Below, piece after piece: positions 21,237 to 30,584 of a DNA stretch of 64,000 nt. The notes under the pieces were generated by a model. The model was not told where the DNA came from. It ran no database searches and saw only the letters and a program-made list of their open reading frames with translations. Position numbers and translations under genes: made by a program. The first letter of the stretch is position 1. Each line of letters begins with the position of its first letter. Location of the stretch: positions 1-64,000 of the forward strand of contig CAIJTR010000095.1 of assembly GCA_903823665.1 (NCBI GenBank), read 5' to 3'. The stretch is from an uncultured Rhodospirillales bacterium. Its GTDB lineage: Bacteria; Pseudomonadota; Alphaproteobacteria; Acetobacterales; Acetobacteraceae.

Positions 21237-22141
21237 CAGCCGAAGCCGCCCGCGTCGCCTTCCTCACCTGGCTCGCCACAGAACGCCGCGCCTCGCCGCT
21301 GACGGTGGAGGCCTACGGGGCCGACCTCGCCACCTTCCTCGGCTTCCTCACCCACCATCTCGGGGCCGAACCCGACCTCCTCGCCCTCAAATCCCTGCGC
21401 GCCGCCGATTTCCGCGCCTGGCTCGCATCCGCCGCCAATGACGGCCGAGGCAGAGCCACGCGCGCCCGCCACGTCTCCGCCATCCGCTCCTTCTTCCGCT
21501 TCCTCGCCCGAAGGCACGGCGTGGACAACCCACAGCTCGCCCTCCTCGCTGCCCCCCGCCCGAAAAAGCCGCTGCCCAAAGCCCTCACCCCCGGACAGGC
21601 CAGCACCGTGACGCGCGACATCGGCGAAATGACCGATGGGGACATGGCCGAACGCGACATTGCCCTGTTCAGCCTGCTCTACGGCAGCGGCCTTCGTATC
21701 GCCGAAGCCTTGGCACTCAACGTTCGCGACGCGCCCAGAACCGGCACCGACTCCGCCTTGCGCGTCACTGGCAAAGGCTCCAAGCAACGCATCGTCCCGG
21801 TCCTGCCCGTCGTGCGCGAGGCGATGGAGGCGTGGCTCCGTGTCCACCCCAACCGCATGCCCGACGCCCCCCTCTTCGTCGGCGTCCGCGGCGGCAGGCT
21901 CGACCCCGGCGTGGCGCAACGCGTTCTACGAGAATTCCGCCGCCTGAACGGCCTGCCGGAACACACCACGCCCCACGCGCTCCGCCACTCCTTCGCCACC
22001 CATTTGCTTGCAGGCGGAGCCGACCTCCGCTCCATCCAAGACCTCCTCGGCCACGCCAGCCTCTCCACCACCCAGCGCTACACCGCCGTGGACACCACCC
22101 AACTCATGGAAGTCTGGCGCAAAACCCACCCCAGAGGATGA
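21233..22141 (+). CDS. xerC: tyrosine recombinase XerC
   Basis: A 302-residue site-specific recombinase that with XerD resolves chromosome dimers at dif. The N-terminal SAM-like core-binding domain (about 1-100) precedes the catalytic domain, which has the full set: Arg in YGSGLRIAEAL, Lys in GKGSKQRIVP, His-Leu-Arg in PHALRHSFATH, His in LLGHASL and nucleophile Tyr in TTQRYTAVD. It starts with GTG at 21233. XerC is preferred over XerD because of the DUF484 partner and the N-terminus. Nothing suggests a mobile-element integrase. Confidence 0.93.
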   Translation: MTAEAARVAFLTWLATERRASPLTVEAYGADLATFLGFLTHHLGAEPDLLALKSLRAADFRAWLASAANDGRGRATRARHVSAIRSFFRFLARRHGVDNPQLALLAAPRPKKPLPKALTPGQASTVTRDIGEMTDGDMAERDIALFSLLYGSGLRIAEALALNVRDAPRTGTDSALRVTGKGSKQRIVPVLPVVREAMEAWLRVHPNRMPDAPLFVGVRGGRLDPGVAQRVLREFRRLNGLPEHTTPHALRHSFATHLLAGGADLRSIQDLLGHASLSTTQRYTAVDTTQLMEVWRKTHPRG

Positions 22142-22178
22142 ACCCGTCGCGTGGGCCGCGCTTGAGCGTCCCGCCCAC

Positions 22179-22661
22179 TCATTGCGATAGCGGAACGATT
22201 AGGCCGTAGCTCTCCGATAAAGCCAAAACCGGCGAAAAAACGCGCAAAAAAAGTGGCGGCGTGAACTGCCACGTCCGCAACCAGCCCAGCTGTGGCGAAC
22301 GCGGGTTCGGCGCACGAAACGGCTCCGCCAACACCACCGGAACCATCACCGCATGGCCAGACCGCGTGACATGTCGCCACAGCGCGATGCGACCGCGCGT
22401 CGTGTTTCTGGCGGGAACATATCCGTCCCGACCATCCGGGCCATCAGTGACAACACCGGGCTCGTCGGCAAATCGCAGATGCGCATAACGCTCCTCGGTG
22501 GCGAGCCAGGCCAGAAAAGCGTGACTCAGCGCCGGGCTGCAGGTGGCGATGAACATCAGCTGCAGCAGCACATTCAGCTCCCCCGCCGCACGCACAGCTC
22601 CGCCCATGAGGCAGAGCGCCACCATCGGATCAGGAGTTGCGGGAGAGCGAGAAGCCGTCAT
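22179..22661 (-). CDS. hypothetical protein, paralogue of the protein at 62725-63204
   Basis: A protein of about 160 residues with no recognised family. It matches the 62725-63204 product along most of its length: DPMVALCLMGGAVRAAGELN against DPMALLCLIGGAVRDAGQVN, AFLAWLATEERYAHLRF against AMLAWLATEERFAHLEF, and RGRIALWRHVTRSGHAVMV against RGRVVLWRHVTRFGLAVVI. Two or three hydrophobic helices suggest membrane association. ATG 22661 is chosen from the paralogue's N-terminus and AAGGA upstream; ATG 22706 is an alternative. It is convergent with xerC. Confidence 0.6.
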   Translation of the reverse strand: MTASRSPATPDPMVALCLMGGAVRAAGELNVLLQLMFIATCSPALSHAFLAWLATEERYAHLRFADEPGVVTDGPDGRDGYVPARNTTRGRIALWRHVTRSGHAVMVPVVLAEPFRAPNPRSPQLGWLRTWQFTPPLFLRVFSPVLALSESYGLIVPLSQ

Positions 22662-22880
22662 CGGGGTCAATGTCCTTGCGAAAGAGTGCGTCAGCGTGTG
22701 TGACATAGATAGCCAACAATTGCAAGTGTAAATAACTCTCTCTAACACTGTATAGCAGCCGATCACGATATCGTTAGCGGAACACCAAGCGAACTTTGTT
22801 GCGAAAAGCGCGCAAACGCCCGACGCTACCTACTACGGCAAATGTTAGCCGGGCCGGAAAATGAAATCTGAGGAGATCTT

Positions 22881-23252
22881 ATGTCCAAACGCATCATGAC
22901 CGCTGCCGCCACTGTATTCCTGATGGCCGGCTCCTGCTCCACGCAGGCCCAGCCAGTCGCAGCAGGAAATTACGATGGCGTGTACTCAGGGACGGTTGAA
23001 ATTCAGAAGATCGCTCGCGATGAGTGTTCTGGCGGTAACACTGCAACGTTTCGCGTAAAAGACAACAGACTTGTTCTCTCAGCAAACAACAATCACACGC
23101 AACAAAAAAACACTGTCGAGGTAAGCAGCACGGGGGAGATCAGTGGTCGCATCGGCGACGGCGAACTGACTGGGACAATCAAAGACAATGTGCTGAGTGC
23201 GAAATATTTGGTCTATACCTGCCTCTTTCGCTACACGCTCACCAAGAAATAA
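22881..23252 (+). CDS. small secreted hypothetical protein
   Basis: A 123-residue protein with an N-terminal signal peptide (TAAATVFLMAGS, cleavage probably after QAQPVAA or STQA). The mature part is about 100 residues, mostly beta strands, with two cysteines (in RDECSGG and VYTCLFRYTL) that could form a disulfide. Strand pattern and size suggest a small beta sandwich in the periplasm. GAGGAG lies six bases before the ATG, so translation should be strong. Function unknown. Confidence 0.7.
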   Translation: MSKRIMTAAATVFLMAGSCSTQAQPVAAGNYDGVYSGTVEIQKIARDECSGGNTATFRVKDNRLVLSANNNHTQQKNTVEVSSTGEISGRIGDGELTGTIKDNVLSAKYLVYTCLFRYTLTKK

Positions 23253-23292
23253 CCGCCAAACTTCAGCCCGCATCGCGGTCTGGCGATGCGGG

Positions 23293-23676
23293 TCACGCAC
23301 CCGCCAAAGCATGCAGCCGAGACGGCCCCATCCGGAACCACGCCCGGCTGATCAGCCCATCCGCCACCTGATAGATCGCAACCACATCAACCTCCCCCGG
23401 CCCGTCGGGAAAGCTGCGCGTCACCACTTCCTCATCCACCACCACATCCCCAACCGCGATCCGCTTGATCAGCCGCCCAAACAAATTCGGCTCCTCGAAC
23501 CGCGCCACGTGGCGTGCCCGAACCTCCCCCGCCCCACTGGCCAGCAACCGGTCCGGAAACTCGAAATACAAACAATCCGCCGCCCAACACGCCATAAACG
23601 CCTCAATGTCGCGGGCGTTGTAGGCATCGAGTTGGCGTTGGATGAGGGATTTGGTGTCGGCCAAGGGGCTGCTCAC
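23293..23676 (-). CDS. SnoaL/NTF2-like protein
   Basis: A 127-residue single-domain NTF2-like protein of the SnoaL type. The start LIQRQLDAYNARDIEAFMACWAAD is typical, with the pocket region following and VAIYQVADGLISRAWF near the end. Such domains are isomerases, hydrolases or ligand binders; no catalytic residue set identifies one here. It is the last gene of a minus-strand chain and shares ATGA with the PIN gene. Confidence 0.78.
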   Translation of the reverse strand: MSSPLADTKSLIQRQLDAYNARDIEAFMACWAADCLYFEFPDRLLASGAGEVRARHVARFEEPNLFGRLIKRIAVGDVVVDEEVVTRSFPDGPGEVDVVAIYQVADGLISRAWFRMGPSRLHALAGA

Positions 23677-24158
23677 GAGCGCACTGCCAAATGACGAATA
23701 TGGTCGAAATTAATGCACGCTCGCCCGGCTTGAAGGGCCGCCAAATGAAGCGCCGTGTCGACGGTGATCAGTGTGAAGTCGCCTGGATCTTGCACAAGCA
23801 ACGCCGCATCAGTCAGACCAAGATACCTATATTCCGGCCGCCCCACTGCCGTTCGGCCTGCGACGTGAAATTCTTCAACGCCACCATCACGCGACAGCAA
23901 CGCCTTGAGGAATTCAAAATAGGCAAACGACTGAGGGTCTCTTGGTTTTCCAAGCAGGTTTGACGTCTCAGCCAGGACGTGTGGCGTGAGCGCCAGCCCC
24001 TTCGAACCACTCACAATCCGGCATAAAAGCTGATGGTCAACCTCACGGTATAACGCGCCCTTGAGACGCTTGTGGTCTCGAATTCGGCGAATGTCGACAA
24101 GGCCTACGACAAAGAAAACAAGGAGGTTGGTATCAAGGACGATGCGCCCTAGTATCAA
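23673..24158 (-). CDS. PIN-domain protein (putative ribonuclease)
   Basis: A 161-residue PIN-domain protein. The acidic residues are at VLDTNLLVFF (Asp about 9), AETSNLL, LGLTDAALL and TVDTALH, matching the metal-binding set of VapC-like ribonucleases. It overlaps the preceding 100-residue gene by four bases and the following SnoaL gene by four bases. With no canonical DNA-binding antitoxin beside it, a classical VapBC pair is not evident; the preceding small protein is the only candidate partner. Cleavage target unknown. Confidence 0.8.
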   Translation of the reverse strand: MILGRIVLDTNLLVFFVVGLVDIRRIRDHKRLKGALYREVDHQLLCRIVSGSKGLALTPHVLAETSNLLGKPRDPQSFAYFEFLKALLSRDGGVEEFHVAGRTAVGRPEYRYLGLTDAALLVQDPGDFTLITVDTALHLAALQAGRACINFDHIRHLAVRS

Positions 24159-24457
24159 CCCATTCCCTCCCGCGCCTTGACGGCCACAATCCGGCGATCA
24201 TCATCCGAAATCGTCACCACCTTATTCGTTCGCTGGAACGACCGAATAAACCCGGCGATCCCATTGTTGTATGCGGCGGCCCCAGCCAAACCGCCAGCTT
24301 CTGGCCCCACTTGCCTCTGAAAACTAATAGTGATCCGCCACAGGCGTTGGTCAGCGTCACGCTCAACCTCTTCGAGCATTGGATCATACGCGTGCTCATC
24401 CGCGAACAAATCCATGAGGAACCCCTTTGCCGTCGCAACCGCCTCTTTAAGTTCCAT
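24155..24457 (-). CDS. small acidic protein paired with the PIN gene
   Basis: A 100-residue cytosolic protein, [20 protein letters not shown] at the N-terminus, then LEEVERDADQRLWRITISF and a C-terminal RTNKVVTISDDDRRIVAVKA. The pattern (helix, then W-containing beta hairpin, then K-V-V strand) resembles small uncharacterised proteins I recall next to PIN genes. It shares one base with the rbfA stop (TGATG) and four with the PIN start. It has no ribbon-helix-helix or AbrB fold, so if it is an antitoxin it is of an unusual type. Confidence 0.65.
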   Translation of the reverse strand: MELKEAVATAKGFLMDLFADEHAYDPMLEEVERDADQRLWRITISFQRQVGPEAGGLAGAAAYNNGIAGFIRSFQRTNKVVTISDDDRRIVAVKAREGMG

Positions 24458-24885
24458 CAGGCGCGCTCCCCAGGTTCCACCGCTCCCGCCTTCCCCAAAT
24501 CCCGGGCCACGTCCGGCTGCCGCAGCAGCCCATCCACGTGCATCGCATAATCAATGCTGGTGTCGGCCTGGAACGAGATATCCGGAGCCACGCGCAGCCG
24601 CAGCTCCTTCGCCACCACACCGCGCAAATATGGCGCAGCCCGGCGCAAAGCCGGCAGCTTCTCCGCCACATCCGACCGCCCCAACCGCGTCACAAACGCC
24701 GTCGCCCGCTTGAGGTCCGGCCCAATGCGCACTTCCGTCACCGTGATCAGCACATCGACCAGCTCATGATCCCGCACCTCCCCACGCAGAAACACCCCGG
24801 CCAGCACGTGGCGAATTTCTTCCGCCACGCGCAATTGCCGTTGTGTCGGGGCTTTGGCTTGGTTTGCAGCAGTGGCCTTCGTCAA
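24457..24885 (-). CDS. rbfA: ribosome-binding factor A
   Basis: A 142-residue RbfA, which binds the 30S subunit during late maturation. The KH-like core shows [36 protein letters not shown] and [14 protein letters not shown]. The N-terminus has a short basic extension. It overlaps infB by four bases. In related genomes truB normally follows; here the small protein and PIN gene take that place. Confidence 0.95.
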   Translation of the reverse strand: MTKATAANQAKAPTQRQLRVAEEIRHVLAGVFLRGEVRDHELVDVLITVTEVRIGPDLKRATAFVTRLGRSDVAEKLPALRRAAPYLRGVVAKELRLRVAPDISFQADTSIDYAMHVDGLLRQPDVARDLGKAGAVEPGERA

Positions 24886-27605
24886 CCCGGCACCATCTCA
24901 ACTTCGAAGCACTCCACCACATCCCCAACCCGAAGGTCGTTGTAGTTGGCGAAGGAAAGCCCGCACTCATAGCCGCGCGCCACTTCCTTCACGTCGTCCT
25001 TGAAGCGTTTCAGCTGCGTCAGCTCGCCGTTGTGGATCACCACGCCGTCGCGCAGCAGACGCACGCCGCAGCCGCGCTTCACCAGGCCCTCGGTGATCAT
25101 GCAGCCCGCAACCATGCCGGTTTTGGTGATGTTGAACACCTGACGGATTTCCGCATAGCCCAGGAACTTCTCGCGCGCCTTTGGGGCCACCTTGCCACGG
25201 ACCAGCTTTTCCACGTCATCGGCCACGTCATAGATAATCGAGTAATACCGAATATCCACACCGTCCCGCGTCGCCATGTCGCGCGCCTGCGTCGTCGCAC
25301 GCACGTTGAACGCGATGATGATGGCGTTCGAAGCCTTGGCCAGCTGAATGTCGCTCTCAGTGATCTGCCCCACGGTGGAGTTGATCACGCGAACCCGCAC
25401 TTCCTCATGCGCCAGCTTCAGCACGGTGGCCTGAATCGCCTCGGACGATCCCTGCACATCGGCCTTGATCAGCACGGCCACTTCTTTCTGCACACCGGCC
25501 TGAATACGCGCCAGCATTTCGTCCAGAGTGCCACGCGCCGCCGTCATCACGCCCGCGTTCTTGTCCCGCAGACGACGCTGCCGCAGCTCGCTGATCTCCT
25601 TGGCGCGGCCTTCATTCTCCACCACCACGAATGGCTCACCGGCCGAGGGAACACCCGCCAGACCGAGGATTTCCACTGGTGTCGAAGGACCTGCGGTCTT
25701 CATCTGGCGGCCCTTGTCGTCGAGCATGGCGCGCACGCGGCCCCACTCGGCCCCCGCCACCACAATATCGCCCGTCTTCAACGTGCCTTTCTGCACCAGC
25801 ATCGTCGCCACCGGGCCACGGCCGCGATCCAGGCGGCTCTCAATCACCGAGCCCTCCGCCGGACGGTCCGGGTTGGCGCGCAGATCGAGGATTTCCGCCT
25901 GCAGCAGAATAGCCTCGGCCAGCTTGTCCAGGCCCATCTTCTTGGTGGCCGATACCGGCACGTCCATCGTCTCGCCGCCGAGATCCTCCACCACGATATC
26001 GTAGCTCAGCAACTCCTCACGCACCTTCTGCGGATTGGCGTCCGGCTTATCCATCTTGTTGATGGCCACAATGATCGGCGCATGCGCCGCCTGGGCGTGC
26101 TTGATGGCCTCAATCGTCTGCGGCATCACACCGTCATCGGACGCGACAACCAGCACCACAATATCCGTCACCGACGCCCCGCGCGACCGCATGGAAGTGA
26201 ACGCCTCATGGCCCGGCGTGTCGATGAAGGTGATCTTGTCGCCAGCCGGCAGCTCCACCTGATACGCACCAATATGCTGCGTGATGCCACCGGCCTCGCC
26301 GCTCACAACATTGGCCTTGCGCAGCGCATCGAGCAGCGACGTTTTGCCGTGATCGACGTGGCCCATGATGGTGACAACCGGCGGCCGTGACACGCGATCA
26401 GTGTCCACATCCACCGGCCCTTCCAGGCCGATTTCCGGATCATCCTCGGAAACGCGCTTCACCTTGTGGCCGAATTCCTGCACCACCAGCTCGGCGGTGT
26501 CGGCATCCAGGCTCTGCGTGATGGTCGCCATCACGCCCATCTTCATCAGCGCCTTGATCACCTCAGGCCCACGCGTGGCCATGCGGTTGGCGAGCTCCTG
26601 CACGGTGATGTGATCGGGCAGCACAACATCGCGCACCACCTTCACCTGATCGGCGCGCAGACGCTCCAACTCGGCCTGCCGACGCTCACGCTCACGCTGA
26701 CGGCGAACCGAGGCGAGGCTGCGAACGCGATCATCCTCACCCTCAATGGCGGCCACCACGTCGATGCGGCCCGGCCTGCGATGATCCGTCGCCTTCTTGA
26801 CAGCAGGGGCCGGCGTCTTGCGCGCGCCAGGTGCTCCACCAGGACGGCGACGCATGTCGTCGTCCTCGGCACCGGTCGGACGCAGACGCAGCGTGTCAGC
26901 CGGTCCGCCAGACGGAGCACCCGGGCGCGCCGGAGCCGGACGAGCCGTGGGTGCCGGTGCTGCAGGAGCAGGTGCCGCCACAACCGGGGCAGGCGCTGGC
27001 TTTGCAATCGGGGCCGGGGCGGGAGTCGGCTCTGGATCGGGCGCGCGAGCAACCGGGCGATGTGCCTGTGTCGCGGCATTGGCGGCCTCACGCGCTTCGG
27101 CGGCGCGACGGGCCTCAGCCTCAACGCGCTCCTGCGCCTCACGCTCGACGGCGCGGCGGGCGTCTTCCTCAGCAGCCTTACGGGCCTCTTCCTCACGCCG
27201 GCGCGCTTCCTCAGCGGCCGACAAAATCGAGATCGTCTCCTGCTCGCGGCGCTCGGCCTCGCGCTTGGCCTGCTCCTTCGCCTGCGCCTCCACCACGCGC
27301 TGGCGGGTCGCTTGCTCTGAAGCCGTCAGCGCACGGCCAGCACCGGCCGCCGGGCGCGAAGGCGCTGCCGGGCGTGGGGCCGGTGCCGGTCCACCACCGG
27401 TCGGCGCCGGGGGCGGTGCCTCAACGATGGGCGACGGCGCTCCAATGCGCTTCTTGCGCACTTCCACCTGCACGACCTTTGACCGGCCATGGCTGAAACT
27501 CTGCCGCACGGAGCCGGCGTCCACCGTCCGCCCCACTTCTGTGCGGTTCACTGGCCGGAGAGAAAGCCGGCCCTTGGCCACGTCTTGATCGTTGCCGTCG
27601 CTCAT
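24882..27605 (-). CDS. infB: translation initiation factor IF-2
   Basis: A 907-residue IF-2. The N-terminal IF2N region ([14 protein letters not shown]) is followed by a long Ala/Pro/Arg-rich linker (about residues 60-290), then the G domain with [23 protein letters not shown] and NKMD, domain II, and a C-terminal domain binding fMet-tRNA. Complete. It sits between the YlxR gene and rbfA with four-base overlaps at both ends. Confidence 0.98.
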   Translation of the reverse strand: MSDGNDQDVAKGRLSLRPVNRTEVGRTVDAGSVRQSFSHGRSKVVQVEVRKKRIGAPSPIVEAPPPAPTGGGPAPAPRPAAPSRPAAGAGRALTASEQATRQRVVEAQAKEQAKREAERREQETISILSAAEEARRREEEARKAAEEDARRAVEREAQERVEAEARRAAEAREAANAATQAHRPVARAPDPEPTPAPAPIAKPAPAPVVAAPAPAAPAPTARPAPARPGAPSGGPADTLRLRPTGAEDDDMRRRPGGAPGARKTPAPAVKKATDHRRPGRIDVVAAIEGEDDRVRSLASVRRQRERERRQAELERLRADQVKVVRDVVLPDHITVQELANRMATRGPEVIKALMKMGVMATITQSLDADTAELVVQEFGHKVKRVSEDDPEIGLEGPVDVDTDRVSRPPVVTIMGHVDHGKTSLLDALRKANVVSGEAGGITQHIGAYQVELPAGDKITFIDTPGHEAFTSMRSRGASVTDIVVLVVASDDGVMPQTIEAIKHAQAAHAPIIVAINKMDKPDANPQKVREELLSYDIVVEDLGGETMDVPVSATKKMGLDKLAEAILLQAEILDLRANPDRPAEGSVIESRLDRGRGPVATMLVQKGTLKTGDIVVAGAEWGRVRAMLDDKGRQMKTAGPSTPVEILGLAGVPSAGEPFVVVENEGRAKEISELRQRRLRDKNAGVMTAARGTLDEMLARIQAGVQKEVAVLIKADVQGSSEAIQATVLKLAHEEVRVRVINSTVGQITESDIQLAKASNAIIIAFNVRATTQARDMATRDGVDIRYYSIIYDVADDVEKLVRGKVAPKAREKFLGYAEIRQVFNITKTGMVAGCMITEGLVKRGCGVRLLRDGVVIHNGELTQLKRFKDDVKEVARGYECGLSFANYNDLRVGDVVECFEVEMVPG

Positions 27606-28354
27606 TTACCCGCCTGCATATCTAAATCACCATCACCCGGCCGCGCCGGATGTTCAGTCTTTGCTTGAATTGCCACGGCCTGCCCGGAAACCCCGGCATA
27701 ACGGGCCGTCTCAATCACCAGCATTTCGGCCAACCGGCCTTTCGCCACAACCACATGCACCACATGATCACGACCGAAAATCGTTCCCAGAGTGGCACCG
27801 TCCAGCGGCTGCACCACGCGCATCGTCTCCGCAAATCGTCCGAGGAAACGCGCCCGCTCATCAACACTGCCATCCAACGCCTCGATCACCAGACCCGCGC
27901 GACCGGCACTCAGCCACTCACGCGCCTTCTGGAAACCGCAGACCGCCTGGCCGGCACGACGAGCAAGACCGAGAGTATCGCCGATCCGTCGCGCAAGGGC
28001 TGCCTGCAGAACGGGGGTGAGATCGGGGGGCACCGTCACCGGACCGCGCGCGGCTTTCGCAAACGCGCCCCGGGTGCGAGCGGTTTCTAACACATCCCGT
28101 CGCGCACTCAACCAAATTCCCCTGCCGGGCAGCCGTGCAGCCAGATCAGGCACGACGTCCCGGTTGGGCCCGATGACAAAGCGGATCATCACTTCCTTCG
28201 CCAACCGGTCCCGCGTCACCGCGCAACGCCGCAGCGGGCCGGTTTCCGGCTCGTCTACGTCGCTGTCAGTCCCGGTCTCGGCTTGCGTGCCGCTTGGGTC
28301 TATGTCCGAAGAGTCAGGCGTGATCCGGCTCCTCGCTGCTGCCATGCTCGTCAT
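27602..28354 (-). CDS. YlxR (DUF448)-L7Ae-like RNA-binding protein
   Basis: A protein of about 250 residues joining a YlxR/DUF448 domain ([35 protein letters not shown]) to a C-terminal L7Ae-like RNA-binding domain ([18 protein letters not shown]). This fusion between nusA and infB is common in alphaproteobacteria. The start is uncertain: ATG 28354 has GGAG seven bases upstream, ATG 28345 is an alternative, and both lie inside the end of nusA. It overlaps infB by four bases. Role presumed in RNA binding linked to transcription-translation. Confidence 0.85.
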   Translation of the reverse strand: MTSMAAARSRITPDSSDIDPSGTQAETGTDSDVDEPETGPLRRCAVTRDRLAKEVMIRFVIGPNRDVVPDLAARLPGRGIWLSARRDVLETARTRGAFAKAARGPVTVPPDLTPVLQAALARRIGDTLGLARRAGQAVCGFQKAREWLSAGRAGLVIEALDGSVDERARFLGRFAETMRVVQPLDGATLGTIFGRDHVVHVVVAKGRLAEMLVIETARYAGVSGQAVAIQAKTEHPARPGDGDLDMQAGK

Positions 28355-29879
28355 GCACGGCTCCATCAGGGGCCGCGTCATCGCCATCGAACCAATGCGC
28401 GCGGGCAACCATGATGACGTCGTTGGCGGTTTCCTCATCCATCGCGGCCTCGCCAACGATCTCGATCAGCTCGTCCGATGCCAAATCAGCCAGATCATCC
28501 AGCGTCTTCACGCCCTTCTCACCCAGCTGCACCAGCATTTGCGGCGTGAATTGCTCGAATGCCGCAAGCTCGTCAGTCACACCAAGTGCGACCCGCTGCT
28601 CGGCCAACTCGTTGTCGCGCTTGGCCAGGAACGCCTCGGCGCGACGGATCAGCTCGTCCGCCACGCTCTCATCGAAGCCCTCGATGTCCGCCAACTCGTC
28701 CGGCGGCACATAGGCCAGTTCCTCGATGGTGTTGAACCCTTCGGTCACCAGCAGGCCCGCAATCACGTCGTCCACGTCAAGCGCCTCGACGAACAGGCCA
28801 GTCCTGCGGCGGAATTCCTCCTGCCGGCGCTCCGATTCTTCCGCCTCGGTCAGAATATCGATGTCCCACCGCGTCAGCTGGCTTGCCAGACGCACGTTCT
28901 GCCCGCGACGCCCAATGGCCAGCGAAAGCTGATCATCCGGCACCACCACTTCCACGCGCCCGGCTTCCTCGTCCATCACCACCTTGGTGACTTCGGCCGG
29001 GGCCAGCGCGTTCACCACGAAGGTTGCGGCCTGCGGGCTCCACGGAATGATGTCGATCTTCTCGCCCTGCAGCTCGGCCACCACCGCCTGCACGCGCGAA
29101 CCACGCATACCGACGCAAGCGCCCACCGGGTCGATCGAGTTGTCACGCGAAATCACCGCCATCTTGGCGCGTGAGCCAGGATCGCGCGAAACCGCCTTGA
29201 TCTCGATGATGCCGTCATAGATCTCCGGCACTTCCTGCGCGAACAGCTTCGCCAGGAACCCTGGATGCGTGCGGCTGAGGAACACCTGCGGCCCACGGGC
29301 CTCCTCACGCACGTCATAGATATAGGCCCGCACCCGGTCGCCGTTGCGGAAACTCTCACGCGGGATCAGCTCGTCACGGCGCAGCAGCGCCTCGGCGCGA
29401 CCAACTTCGACCATCATGTTGCCGTACTCGGTGCGCTTGACCACACCGTTGATGATCTCGCCCACGCGGTCTTTGAACTCGTCGTATTGTTTCTTGCGCT
29501 CATATTCGCGCACGCGCTGCACAATCACCTGCTTGGCGGTCTGGGCTGCGATACGCCCGAAATCAATCGGCGGCAGCGGGTCGATCAGATGGCCGCCAAT
29601 CTCGATATCGGCCTTGAACTTGCGCGCGATGTGGATCGGGATCTGCGTCTCTTCGTTCTCGACCACTTCCACAGCCTCGGTCCAGCGCGACAGGCGCACA
29701 TCGCCGGTCTTGCGGTCGATGGTCGCGCGAATGTCCTTTTCGTGGCCGTACTTGGCTTTGCCGGCCTTCTGGATGGCCTGCTCCATCGCCTCCAGCACCT
29801 CATCGCGCTCAATCGATTTCTCGCGAGCAACGGCGTCGGCAACCAAAAGCAGTTCAGGGCGGGAGACGGAGGTGTCCAT
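28314..29879 (-). CDS. nusA: transcription termination/antitermination protein NusA
   Basis: A 521-residue NusA. The N-terminal polymerase-binding domain, an S1 domain and two KH domains (GACVGMRGSRVQAVVAEL, IGRRGQNVRLASQLT) are in order. C-terminal acidic repeats with LADIEGFDESVADEL are also present, as usual for proteobacteria. It acts on RNA polymerase in pausing and antitermination. It follows rimP after nine bases and runs into the YlxR gene. Confidence 0.97.
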   Translation of the reverse strand: MDTSVSRPELLLVADAVAREKSIERDEVLEAMEQAIQKAGKAKYGHEKDIRATIDRKTGDVRLSRWTEAVEVVENEETQIPIHIARKFKADIEIGGHLIDPLPPIDFGRIAAQTAKQVIVQRVREYERKKQYDEFKDRVGEIINGVVKRTEYGNMMVEVGRAEALLRRDELIPRESFRNGDRVRAYIYDVREEARGPQVFLSRTHPGFLAKLFAQEVPEIYDGIIEIKAVSRDPGSRAKMAVISRDNSIDPVGACVGMRGSRVQAVVAELQGEKIDIIPWSPQAATFVVNALAPAEVTKVVMDEEAGRVEVVVPDDQLSLAIGRRGQNVRLASQLTRWDIDILTEAEESERRQEEFRRRTGLFVEALDVDDVIAGLLVTEGFNTIEELAYVPPDELADIEGFDESVADELIRRAEAFLAKRDNELAEQRVALGVTDELAAFEQFTPQMLVQLGEKGVKTLDDLADLASDELIEIVGEAAMDEETANDVIMVARAHWFDGDDAAPDGAVHDEHGSSEEPDHA

Positions 29880-29888
29880 TGATGTCTC

Positions 29889-30455
29889 TCAGTGTGCGGG
29901 AGGAGGCGTTGAAGGGGCCGACGCATCAATCAGCGCGTCGGTGAGAACAAGCTTGGCGCGGCGGATGTCGGCCAGCGGAATGTCGTAGTCGATGTCCGCC
30001 TCACGAACGCGCGCGGTCGTGGCGTCAGCACCCAGAATAATGCCGTTGATCCGCCTGCGCCCGCCCACCGGAATGGATAGCTCAACGCGCGCAAGATGAC
30101 CCACAAATCGCACCCAGTCTTTGACGCGCGTCAAAGGCCGGTCAATGCCTGCGGAGCTGACCTCCAGCGTCCAGCGGCCGGGAATGGGGTCGTCCACATC
30201 CATCACCGCACTCACAGCGCGGGAGATTTTTTCGCAATCCTCCACCACAATCTGCTGCCCATCGGCGCGATCAGCCATGATCTGCACCGTCGGCCGCTCC
30301 CGCCCAAGCACCATCACCCGCACCAGCTCATAGCCCAGGGCCGAGACGGTCGGATGAATAATACCAATGATTCGAGCCTCAAGCCCCACCTGCATCGGCA
30401 GATCGAGGGCAGTCTCCTCAGCATCATCAGCGGGTTCGTCATGTGTCGTGTTCAT
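29889..30455 (-). CDS. rimP: ribosome maturation factor RimP
   Basis: A 188-residue RimP needed for 30S maturation. It has the N-terminal alpha/beta domain ([19 protein letters not shown]) and the signature [14 protein letters not shown] leading to the SH3-like C-terminal domain. ATG at 30455 is chosen; the open frame to 30497 has no similarity. It heads the minus-strand nusA-infB operon and is divergent from the glycosyltransferase at 30585. Confidence 0.95.
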   Translation of the reverse strand: MNTTHDEPADDAEETALDLPMQVGLEARIIGIIHPTVSALGYELVRVMVLGRERPTVQIMADRADGQQIVVEDCEKISRAVSAVMDVDDPIPGRWTLEVSSAGIDRPLTRVKDWVRFVGHLARVELSIPVGGRRRINGIILGADATTARVREADIDYDIPLADIRRAKLVLTDALIDASAPSTPPPAH

Positions 30456-30584
30456 GTGGAAAAGCAAAAAAGGCGGCCCGCAAAGGCCACCCCCCAAAGT
30501 CGTGGAGAATGTAAGTGTGAGATACAGATAACGATGCGGGGCAGGGAGTGCAAGTGTGTGGATGTCCGACTATATGCACGCCTC

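Noticed and set aside
22155-22170. 16-base word GCCGCGCTTGAGCGTC shared with about 63304-63319
   Set aside because: In GC-rich DNA a single shared 16-mer in 64 kb is near chance, and it lies on opposite sides of the two paralogous genes.
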